From contig JBBRPS010000091.1 of assembly GCA_038227745.1 (NCBI GenBank), forward strand, positions 1-18,261: a stretch of 18,261 nucleotides of DNA. The letters are read 5' to 3'. Below, piece after piece: positions 1 to 5,947 of the stretch. The notes under the pieces were generated by a model that saw only the letters and a list, made by a program, of their open reading frames with translations, searched no databases and had not been told where the DNA came from. This stretch comes from DASPXY01 sp038227745. Lineage in GTDB: Bacteria; Planctomycetota; Planctomycetia; Gemmatales; Gemmataceae. A program made the position numbers and the translations under genes. Within the stretch, counting starts at the first letter, position 1; every line of letters begins with the position of its first letter.

Positions 1-258
1 CCGCTGGCCCGTTGGCGAGCCCGCCAATTGGCCGCATTGCAAGTGGGTCAGGGGGGCCGAGCGCCGCACTCCAAAGCGACCGCAAACCGCTCCGGCCGCG
101 AGGCTCGCGGCTAAACTTTTCGGGGCCTGCCGGTCGCAACCGGCAAGCCCGTTTCTTTCCCACGTCCCGGCGCCGCCCGCCATCAACTCACTCGCCGCCG
201 CGGCCGATACTTCTCCTGCATCGCATAAAAGCGGAGTGCCGCGGAAGGGAGGCCGTCG
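1..258. other. Intergenic leader before the first gene
   Basis: I see no convincing gene here. The stretch holds two consecutive hairpins: an 8-bp inverted repeat at 95-102/104-111 with a one-base centre, and the terminator-like hairpin at 123-150 listed separately. They probably close a gene left of the window. The last part carries the ribosome binding site of the next gene (GGGAGG, 247-252). Confidence 0.5.
123..160 (+). terminator. Rho-independent-like terminator
   Basis: A 7-bp perfect stem (128-134 with 139-145) has a 4-nt loop (CGCA). After one C/A mismatch it is extended by four more G-C pairs (123-126 with 147-150). The run GTTTCTTTCC follows directly at 151-160, which gives a T-rich tail on the plus strand. 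The likely role is to end transcription from a plus-strand gene that lies before base 1. The T-run is interrupted by C, so efficiency is uncertain. Confidence 0.5.
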
Positions 259-909
259 ATGAAGCCTTGGCGTTTTGCGCTCGCCGTGCTCAGCCTGGGA
301 GGCTGGGTGGGGTTCTGTCCGGCCCAGGACGTCGGGCTGCCGGTGCAGTTGCCGATTGCGCCGGTGCAGACCGCCGCGCCGCCCGTTGTCGGGGGGCTCG
401 TGGTTGACGGCCCGGTCGCCGCGGAAGGGGACGTGGGCCAGTCGGCCCGCGACTCTGCGCACCCGCTGGCAACCTGGATCGGGCTGGCGAAGGCGCAGTC
501 GGGCTACGGTGTGCCGGGCCAGGTGTTCTACCCGCACACGCAGACCGCCCCGCCCCCCGCGACGCCGCCGACCGCCGTCGGCCCGGCGCAGTACGTGCCG
601 CCCAATTACCCGCACCTGGACCCCGAACCCGGCAACCCGCGGCCGGTCCGCAACAACCTCCAGCGCATCGGTGTCGGCTGCTGGTCGCACCACAACCTGC
701 CGACGTGCAGCAGCCTGCGTTCGGAGCTGACGTTCGTCTTCGGCTCCTGCCGTGCCTTCTTCAGCGAGCCGTGCCTGCACGGCCCGCCCCCGGTCCCCCT
801 GCCCGGCACCCCCGGCGAGAGGACCCCGGCCCTGTCCCTGGCCCCGATGGGCATCCTCAGTCCCATCGACCTTATCCCCATCGCGGCGCCGGTCGTGATC
901 CACCCCTGA
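259..909 (+). CDS. Secreted proline-rich protein with four conserved-looking cysteines
   Basis: The 216-residue protein starts at ATG behind GGGAGG (247-252). Residues 1-22 form a signal peptide: a KPWR positive end, the hydrophobic stretch FALAVLSLGGWVGF, and a likely cleavage near CPA-Q. The mature part is low in complexity and rich in Pro, Ala and Val, with PPP runs around 97-105 and 176-183. It also holds one compact segment (about 127-175) with Cys141, Cys150, Cys164 and Cys172, which could form disulfides outside the cytoplasm. I recognise no named domain. It resembles small secreted proteins seen in planctomycetes, but that is from memory. Its 3' end lies 3 bp from the oppositely oriented lipoprotein gene. 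Function unknown. Confidence 0.7.
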   Translation: MKPWRFALAVLSLGGWVGFCPAQDVGLPVQLPIAPVQTAAPPVVGGLVVDGPVAAEGDVGQSARDSAHPLATWIGLAKAQSGYGVPGQVFYPHTQTAPPPATPPTAVGPAQYVPPNYPHLDPEPGNPRPVRNNLQRIGVGCWSHHNLPTCSSLRSELTFVFGSCRAFFSEPCLHGPPPVPLPGTPGERTPALSLAPMGILSPIDLIPIAAPVVIHP

Positions 910-912
910 TCG

Positions 913-1173
913 TCACGGCGCCCCGCCGCCCGGGATCAGCGGCCGCGGACCCGGCGGCACCGGCGCCGCCGCGGCCTGCTCGATGTTCGCCGTCTCGCGC
1001 GGCAGCGGGTACTCCGGCGTGGGCGGGATGTACTGCGGCTGCTGGCGCAGGTACCAGCCTGACGGCAACGTCAGCCCGGCCTGCATGACGTACGTCTGGC
1101 AGCCGCTCAGGGCCGTCAGCGCCAGCCCCAGTCCCGCCGCGTTCAGACCCAGCCACCGGCGCAGCGTCTTCAT
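913..1173 (-). CDS. Small planctomycete lipoprotein
   Basis: The 86-residue protein starts at ATG (1173) behind a purine-rich RBS (GGGGAGGAG on the minus strand). Residues 1-24 are a lipoprotein signal: positive N-terminus (KTLRRW), a hydrophobic core, and the lipobox LSGC with lipidated Cys25. The mature part begins CQTYVMQAGLTLPSGWYLRQ and continues with QYIPPTPEYPLPRE. I recall this pattern (Cys-Gln-Thr, then LPS, a Tyr-Leu, and a PPxPxxPLxRE segment) as a recurrent short lipoprotein family in Gemmata-like planctomycetes. The tail is Pro/Ala-rich. It is probably anchored to a membrane by its lipid. Function unknown. It converges with the secreted-protein gene with 3 bp between the stops and no hairpin between them. 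Confidence 0.75.
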   Translation of the reverse strand: MKTLRRWLGLNAAGLGLALTALSGCQTYVMQAGLTLPSGWYLRQQPQYIPPTPEYPLPRETANIEQAAAAPVPPGPRPLIPGGGAP

Positions 1174-1330
1174 GACTCCTCCCCCTCCCCCGCACAGCCG
1201 GCCGGCCCCGCGGGGTGAAAATGACTCGCTCTTGCCTTATCGGCACGACAGCCCCCCTGAATTGAGCGCATTTGCCGGGCGTGCCGGTTCCGCACTCCGC
1301 GCGGCCCTGGGGAACATTTCGGAAAGCAAC

Positions 1331-1359
1331 TTGACGCGGCCTTTCGGCGCGCCCATCAT
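1331..1359 (+). promoter_or_regulatory. Candidate sigma-70-type promoter for the metallopeptidase gene
   Basis: TTGACG at 1331-1336 is followed by a 17-nt spacer and CATCAT at 1354-1359, which matches 4 of 6 bases of the -10 consensus. It lies in the divergent gap between the lipoprotein gene and the metallopeptidase gene, about 113 nt before the GTG start. In DNA this GC-rich such a match can arise by chance, so this is a weak call. Confidence 0.3.
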
Positions 1360-1471
1360 CGCAGGTACGGAAGCCTGTGCGGCAATGGCCAGGGAGGACC
1401 GGCCGCGAACGGGTGTTCGGAGAAGTGGCGAGAAGCTGGGGCCATCGCGCTCAGCGCATGGGAGGTGAGGC

Positions 1472-2260
1472 GTGTCCGCCGCGCGTCGTCTGCAGGAGAA
1501 GGTACCGCCCTCCGCGCGCACCCTGGTCTTCCGCTGGAGCGAGCCGGACAACCCGCTGCCGGTCCGGGTGATCCAGCCCACTTCACCGCCGCGGGCCGCG
1601 GCTCCCCTCGCGGCGGCGCCGCCGTGGTGGCCGAGCGGGCCGGAGGGCGCGCCGTTCGACTTCTGCGGCCACGTCCGCCGCCTCTGCGCCGACGTGGCCG
1701 CCCGCTGCGCGGCGCTGGCGCACGTGGACGTCTCCCGCCTCCTCTTCGGCGTCACCCAGGCGCGCAGTGCCTGCCCCCACGGGCTGCAGGCGCGGGTCAC
1801 GCCGCTGCGCTTCCCGAACGGCCGACTGACGCGCCAGCGCCGCGGCGTCACCTACCAGGTCCAGCGCTATTTCCTCGGTAGCCACGAGTTCCTTTACCAG
1901 GTGACGTTCTGCTTGCCCCGCTTTCTCGACGCGAGCTTCGACGAGAAGCTCATCACGCTCTTCCACGAGCTTTATCACATCAGCCCGGTCTTCGATGGCG
2001 ACCTGCGCCGCTACCAGGGCCGCTACGCCCTGCACTCGCACAGCCAGCGCGACTACGACGAGCAGATGACCGACCTCGCCCGGGCGTACCTCGCGAGCAA
2101 GCCGGACCCGGGCCTGCACGCCTTCCTGCGCCTCAACTTCGGCCAGTTCCTCGGCCGCCACGGCAGCGTCGTCGGCGTCGTGGTGCCGCGCCCCAAGCTG
2201 ATTCCGCTCTCCGGTCCGGTCAACGGCGTGGCCGCGGACGGGATGCTCACCCTGACCTGA
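1472..2260 (+). CDS. Putative HEXXH zinc metallopeptidase
   Basis: The 262-residue protein starts at GTG behind GGAGGTGAG (1461-1469). The key motif is HELYH (His165, Glu166, His169) within the hydrophobic context LITLFHELYHI, matching the HEXXH zinc signature. It is followed by SPVFDGDLRRYQGRY and HSHSQRDYD (His188, His190), which offer further metal-ligand candidates. There is no signal peptide or membrane segment, so a cytoplasmic location is likely. I recall similar proteins with HELWHISP...FDGDLRR in other planctomycetes and think it is related to the putative phage-type metallopeptidase families. Peptidase activity is inferred from the motif only. The N-terminal part (30-60) is Pro/Ala-rich. 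It converges with the kinase gene, with 59 bp between stops and no clear terminator. Confidence 0.75.
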   Translation: MSAARRLQEKVPPSARTLVFRWSEPDNPLPVRVIQPTSPPRAAAPLAAAPPWWPSGPEGAPFDFCGHVRRLCADVAARCAALAHVDVSRLLFGVTQARSACPHGLQARVTPLRFPNGRLTRQRRGVTYQVQRYFLGSHEFLYQVTFCLPRFLDASFDEKLITLFHELYHISPVFDGDLRRYQGRYALHSHSQRDYDEQMTDLARAYLASKPDPGLHAFLRLNFGQFLGRHGSVVGVVVPRPKLIPLSGPVNGVAADGMLTLT

Positions 2261-2319
2261 TCGCTGTCCCGGGTGCTGCCTGACGGCCCGCGGCTTGCCG
2301 CCCCGGAGTCGATGGCCCA

Positions 2320-3870
2320 TCATGGCCTCCGGTCGAGTACCGCGCGCACCTTCCGTACCAGCGGATCGGCGCTGAACGGCTTGGGCAGGGCGGCGGACCC
2401 TTCCTCCTGCAGGGCCTGCTCGACGAGCGGGCTGTCGGCGTAACCCGACATGTAGAGCACGCGCAGCCCCGGCCGAATTTGTCGGAGCCGGCGCGCCGCC
2501 TCCACGCCGGTGACCTGGGGCATGACCACGTCGGTGACCAGCAGGTGGATTGGCCCGGCGTGCGCGAGCGCCTGGCCCCGCGCCGCTTCGTAGTGGGCGG
2601 CGTCCAGGACCGTGTAGCCTTGCATCTCGAGCACGCGCCGCACCATGCCGCGCACCGCGTCGTCGTCCTCCAGCACCAGGATCGTCTCGCTGCCGCGCGG
2701 CGGCGCCGGCGAAGCCTTCGCGGGCTCGGGGTGGGGCGCCGGCTCGCCGGCTGGCGGCAGGTAGGTCGTGAACGTCGAGCCGCGCTCCGCGTCACTGAGC
2801 ACCTCGATGCGGCCGCCCGACTGCTCGACGATCCCCTGGACGGTCGCCAGGCCGAGGCCCGTCCCCTTGCCGGGCTCCTTGGTGGTGAAGAACGGCTCGA
2901 AGATGCGGGCCCGGGTCGCCTCGTCCATGCCGCACCCCGTGTCGCGGACCTCCAGCACCACCCAGCGGCCCGGGGGCGCCGCCTCCCACCCGTCGCCCGC
3001 CACGTTCGCCGTCCGCACGGTCAGCCGGCCGCCGGTGGGCATGGCGTCGCGGGCGTTCACCGCCAGGTTGAGCAGGAGTTGCTCGACCTGGCCCTGGTCG
3101 GCCTTCACCAGGCACGGCTCGGCGGCCAGTTCCAGCACCAACTCGACGTGCTCGCCGATCAGCGGCCGCAGCATCTTCTCCATCTGGAAGACCACGTCGT
3201 TGAGGTTGAACACCGTTGGCTGCAGCACCTGCTTGCGGCTGAAGGCCAGCAGCCGGTGCGTGACCGCGGCGCCCTGCCGGGCAGCCTTGAGGATCTCCTC
3301 GGCGTAAGGCCGCAGCGGGTGGTCGGGCGCCAGGCTGGCGCACAGGAGTTCGGCGTAGCCGTTGAAGATCGTCAGGAGGTTGTTGAAGTCGTGGGCGACG
3401 CCACCCGCCAGCCGGCCGACGACTTCCATTTTTTGCGCCTGCCGCAGGTGCTCGTCCGGCGCGCGCGCCGCGGCCCCCGCGGGAGTGGGGCGGAACTGGA
3501 GCGCCTCGCGCAGGGCTTCGGACAGTTCGGCCGGGGCGAAAGGGCGGGGCAGATAGTTTTTCGCGCCGTGCTTCATCGCTTTCACCGCCTCACGAATGGA
3601 GCCCGGAGCGGCGACGAGGACGACGTGCGCCGCCCGCGCCTGTCCCCGGGACCGTTTCAGAACCTCGAACGCGCTCAGGCCCGGCAGCTGCGTGTCGAGC
3701 ACGGCCGCGTCCGGCCTGCCGCCCTGGAGCAGAGCCAGCGCTTCGTGCCCGTCCCGCGCTTCGACCACCGCGTGGCCCTCGGCACGCAGCAGGCGTGCGA
3801 GGGCGTCGCGGCGGGCGGGATTCGCGTCGGCGACCAGTACCCTTCCCGGGCGCAGTTCGGCTTCAGCCAT
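2320..3870 (-). CDS. Soluble hybrid sensor histidine kinase (REC-HisKA-HATPase-REC)
   Basis: The 516-residue protein has an N-terminal receiver (about 10-125), a HisKA dimerisation domain with phospho-acceptor His160 in GGVAHDFNN, and a HATPase. The HATPase shows the N box (Asn268, Asn272, NARDAM), G1 (DTGCGM, 310-315), F box (FEPFFTTK) and G2 (GKGTGLGL, about 335-342). A Pro/Ala linker (about 373-395) leads to a C-terminal receiver with Glu401/Asp402, Asp447, Ser475 and Lys497, a complete set. There is no membrane segment and no PAS or other sensor domain, so the first receiver probably provides input. That receiver keeps Asp59 but has Asp-Ala where two acidic residues are usual, Ala87 for Thr/Ser and Arg109 for Lys. 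No DNA-binding output domain is present, so output probably passes by phosphotransfer through the last receiver. The gene follows the 110-residue gene after 73 bp. Confidence 0.92.
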   Translation of the reverse strand: MAEAELRPGRVLVADANPARRDALARLLRAEGHAVVEARDGHEALALLQGGRPDAAVLDTQLPGLSAFEVLKRSRGQARAAHVVLVAAPGSIREAVKAMKHGAKNYLPRPFAPAELSEALREALQFRPTPAGAAARAPDEHLRQAQKMEVVGRLAGGVAHDFNNLLTIFNGYAELLCASLAPDHPLRPYAEEILKAARQGAAVTHRLLAFSRKQVLQPTVFNLNDVVFQMEKMLRPLIGEHVELVLELAAEPCLVKADQGQVEQLLLNLAVNARDAMPTGGRLTVRTANVAGDGWEAAPPGRWVVLEVRDTGCGMDEATRARIFEPFFTTKEPGKGTGLGLATVQGIVEQSGGRIEVLSDAERGSTFTTYLPPAGEPAPHPEPAKASPAPPRGSETILVLEDDDAVRGMVRRVLEMQGYTVLDAAHYEAARGQALAHAGPIHLLVTDVVMPQVTGVEAARRLRQIRPGLRVLYMSGYADSPLVEQALQEEGSAALPKPFSADPLVRKVRAVLDRRP

Positions 3871-3887
3871 TCATCCACTTCCCCTCG

Positions 3888-3924
3888 CACGCCGCCCGCA
3901 CGGCCAGGGCCGGCGGGCGGCGTG
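3888..3924 (-). other. Strong GC hairpin between two minus-strand genes
   Basis: There is a 12-bp perfect inverted repeat (3888-3899 with 3913-3924) with a 13-nt loop. The loop itself contains a CGGCC/GGCC-type repeat. On the minus strand it sits between the stop of the 110-residue gene and the start of the kinase gene. No T-run follows, so it is not a standard intrinsic terminator. It could pause transcription, protect the upstream mRNA, or lower kinase expression within one transcript. Confidence 0.45.
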
Positions 3925-3943
3925 GGGCGCCGTCGTGGGCGCC

Positions 3944-4276
3944 TCAAACGTCCAGCACGGTGTCCTTGAAGGGGTCGGCGGCCGGTTGGCTGCGCCGCAG
4001 CCCGGCGATGACCAGGGCACACAGCCGCCGCGTCACCTGCGCCACCAGGGACTCCCGGTCGCGCGCGGCGGGCGGCCGGCCGGAGCCCGCCGTCCGCGCG
4101 ACCTCGCGCAGGATGCGCCGGTCGAGCGGCGAGCCGTCCGAGCCGGTGCGCAGGACCTGCCGGACCACGAACGTCAAGCGCGGTTCGAGTTCCTGCCGCA
4201 GCCCGGTCAGGGCGCCCGTATCGCCGCCACGCACGCGCGCCGCCAGGGTCGCCAGGGCGTTGTCGTATACCGTCAT
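3944..4276 (-). CDS. Small helical protein of unknown function
   Basis: The 110-residue protein starts at ATG 4276. A perfectly placed AAGGAGAA (about 4283-4290) precedes this start, which is why I prefer it over an in-frame ATG further upstream. The sequence is mostly predicted helix and charged, without signal peptide or membrane segment. The first part (LAARVRGGDTGALTGLRQELEPRLTFVVRQVLR) resembles the opening of region 2 of planctomycete ECF-type sigma factors, but the protein is too short for regions 2 and 4 and the rest does not match. It may be a relic or a separate family. It lies 69 bp after the surface-protein gene and 73 bp before the kinase gene, all on one strand, so co-transcription is possible. 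Confidence 0.65.
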   Translation of the reverse strand: MTVYDNALATLAARVRGGDTGALTGLRQELEPRLTFVVRQVLRTGSDGSPLDRRILREVARTAGSGRPPAARDRESLVAQVTRRLCALVIAGLRRSQPAADPFKDTVLDV

Positions 4277-4345
4277 GGGGTTCTCCTTGGTCAGAAGTCT
4301 CGGGGATCCGGGTCGCACGCCGTCGGCCCGGCCAGTGTTCTTCGG

Positions 4346-5218
4346 CTACAGGGTGGTCGTCGCCAGGTTGGAAGCCTGGTTCAAGTTGTCCCAGGTCTGC
4401 GCGGTCACCGACCCCGAACTACCCGCGGGCAGCTGGAGGGTGGTGGAGAAACTGCCGTCGATGCCGACGGTCACCGTCTGGTTGTTCACGGCCGCGATCG
4501 TCGTACTGTGCAGCGTGACCGTCAGGCCGGCGGGCGCCTCGTCGGTGACCTGGCCCCGGAAGGTCCAGGAGTTCTCGGCGCCCTGGATGGCGCGGAAGTT
4601 ACTGATGACAGGGGCCTGGTTCACGAGGGTGACGGTGGCCGTGTTGGACTGCAGCCCCCAGCAGTCGGTAGTGGTGGCCGACACGTTGCCGGAAGACCAG
4701 TTCGACGTCGTGTAGGTGAAGTCCCCGTTGTTGTCGGTGGTAGCGGAGCCGGAGACGGTCCCGGTGAAGGTGACGTTGTGGCCGGCGGCATCCTCGTCGG
4801 TGACGTGCCCGGAGAGGGTGACCGCGCCGCCCGAGTAACTGCGGGTGAGGGTGAGGGTCGGGGCGCTGCTCGTGATGGTCGCATCGACCGGGGAGGAATC
4901 GCCATTTATCATGTGGTGAGCCTGGGCGGTAATGGTGCCCAGGGTCGAGCCGTCGATAAAGGCGTCGTACTGCCCGGCACTGTTCGGCTGCGCCGACCCG
5001 CTGATCACGCCGCTGAACTGCACATAAGACATGTTCAGGTCGGTGGTTGTGACGCTCCCAGTCAGGTGAACCGTGTTGTTGGCGAGGATCGAGGCGCTAA
5101 ACGTCAGCGTGGGCGCCGCCGGGCAGTCACGCCTTTCCAGCGGCTCGAGGAACAGGCGGTAGCGAGTCGGGGCGATCCGGGCGGGCCTGCGGGCGAACGG
5201 CTTGGTCCATGCGAACAT
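4346..5218 (-). CDS. Planctomycete extracellular protein with Ig/cadherin-like repeats
   Basis: The 290-residue protein starts at ATG 5218 behind AAGGAGGAA (5226-5234). Residues 20-34 contain LEPLERRDCPA after an Arg-rich N-terminus. This is the tag typical of planctomycete surface or exported proteins (Planc_extracel-type). The rest is Thr/Ser/Val-rich and beta-strand-like, forming about three related units (roughly 36-118, 119-200, 203-290). The motif VTDEDAAGHNVTFTGTVSG at 139-157 recurs as VTDEAPAGLTVTLHST at 224-239, and each unit contains a short GxFxTT- or GxYDAF-like strand. This pattern fits bacterial Ig-like or cadherin-like folds used in adhesion or cell-surface structure. No dockerin, sortase signal or catalytic motif is seen. 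There is one Cys in the tag and one Cys at 186. Confidence 0.85.
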   Translation of the reverse strand: MFAWTKPFARRPARIAPTRYRLFLEPLERRDCPAAPTLTFSASILANNTVHLTGSVTTTDLNMSYVQFSGVISGSAQPNSAGQYDAFIDGSTLGTITAQAHHMINGDSSPVDATITSSAPTLTLTRSYSGGAVTLSGHVTDEDAAGHNVTFTGTVSGSATTDNNGDFTYTTSNWSSGNVSATTTDCWGLQSNTATVTLVNQAPVISNFRAIQGAENSWTFRGQVTDEAPAGLTVTLHSTTIAAVNNQTVTVGIDGSFSTTLQLPAGSSGSVTAQTWDNLNQASNLATTTL

Positions 5219-5643
5219 CAGAGGTTCCTCCTTGGAACGGGGAAAGGGGGTTGGGGAAAGTCACGGCAGGGCGAACGGACCATCCACCGCCGGCGCCGGG
5301 TTCCCGGGGTCGGTACGCACCACGAACGCGAGCTCGAGGAGGGCGGGGAGCGTGGTGTTGTGTAGAGGGAAAAATGGTCCGCTTCTCTATTAATCGAATT
5401 TCAGCGAAAAAAGTGGACAGGGATTTTGCTTATTTTCCCAAAATTCCTCAAGTTGTCGTTCTGACCGGGCCGAAGAGGGCCATTCACGGGGAAAAGAGTG
5501 AACAAATGCACCCGCACTGCAAGCCGTGGGCCAGCCCTGCCCGATCCTCTTGCCGGGGGAATGGCCTCTCCGTAAAGCAATGCTGCTTGAACGGAAGGAG
5601 CCGGCTTCTGGAAGCCCAGGTCTAGCTCGGTGTCCTGCACCGG

Positions 5644-5662
5644 GGGCGGCGTTGCGCCGCCC
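5644..5662. repeat. Small perfect hairpin (8-bp stem)
   Basis: The arms at 5644-5651 and 5655-5662 are perfectly complementary (GGGCGGCG/CGCCGCCC) with a TTG loop. It is the first of three hairpins that precede the BRCT/helical-repeat gene. No T-tract follows on either strand. Confidence 0.6.
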
Positions 5663-5687
5663 GAGTGTTTCGCTGAACATCCTCCAC

Positions 5688-5819
5688 GGGGAGGGCTGTT
5701 TCAGGCCCGCTGATCGGTACCGGTTCGACTCGGACGAAGTCGGCCTGGAACAACCTCGCGGCCGCGGTTCCGACTTCGTCCGAGTCGAACCGGTACCGGC
5801 GGGCCCGAGAGCCCTCCCC
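5688..5819. repeat. Large palindromic hairpin, 46 paired bp
   Basis: The central stem is a perfect 29-bp inverted repeat, 5715-5743 with 5770-5798, around a 26-nt loop that contains the self-complementary CGCGGCCGCG. Outside it, a 4-nt bulge (5711-5714) is followed by 7 perfect pairs (5704-5710 with 5799-5805), a small internal loop, and 10 perfect pairs (5688-5697 with 5810-5819). It may be a palindromic mobile repeat (MITE- or REPIN-like), a protein-binding site or a structured leader. No T-run follows. Confidence 0.8.
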
Positions 5820-5855
5820 CTCCCAGGTCGCGCCGTAGACACCGTTCTCCAGAAG

Positions 5856-5895
5856 CAAGCGCGGGCTGCCCGGTTCCCCGGGCAGCCCGCGCTTG
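5856..5895. repeat. Perfect 18-bp hairpin
   Basis: The arms at 5856-5873 and 5878-5895 are perfectly complementary and flank a TTCC loop. The structure ends 52 bp before the ATG of the BRCT/helical-repeat gene. It is extremely stable but lacks a T-tract on either side, so a classic intrinsic terminator is unlikely. It may insulate the gene from upstream transcription or form part of the same structured element as the larger palindrome. Confidence 0.75.
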
Positions 5896-5947
5896 ACATG
5901 AACTCACGGCAGGCCCGCAGGCCCTCCGGTACAGGAGTGTCCTACCC

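Larger units (their letters stand above)
5219..5947. other. Long divergent intergenic region
   Basis: No credible gene is seen in these 729 bp; the short open frames lack an RBS and any recognisable protein character. The part next to the surface-protein gene carries its RBS. An AT-rich island at about 5366-5460 (with CTATTAATCGAATTT and GCTTATTTTCCC) contrasts sharply with the GC-rich surroundings and may hold promoters for the minus-strand genes, though I cannot fix a -35/-10 pair. From 5644 to 5895 three hairpins follow one another; they are listed separately. The last 50 bases carry AGGAG (5933-5937) for the plus-strand gene. Confidence 0.6.

Noticed and set aside
2479..3969. Plus-strand open frame of 496 codons opposite the histidine kinase
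   Set aside because: The minus strand has all kinase and receiver motifs; this frame has none and no RBS.
3596..5365. Plus-strand open frame of 589 codons across three minus-strand genes
   Set aside because: It crosses genes with good RBSs and recognisable features, and its translation is low in complexity.
5856..5895. Hairpin as an intrinsic terminator
   Set aside because: There is no T-run on either side; the stem is much longer than a usual terminator and no gene ends just before it.
5893..5898. Perfect TTGACA as a possible -35 box
   Set aside because: It forms the end of the 18-bp hairpin and no -10-like sequence lies 16-19 bases downstream (the region is CCCGCAGGCC).
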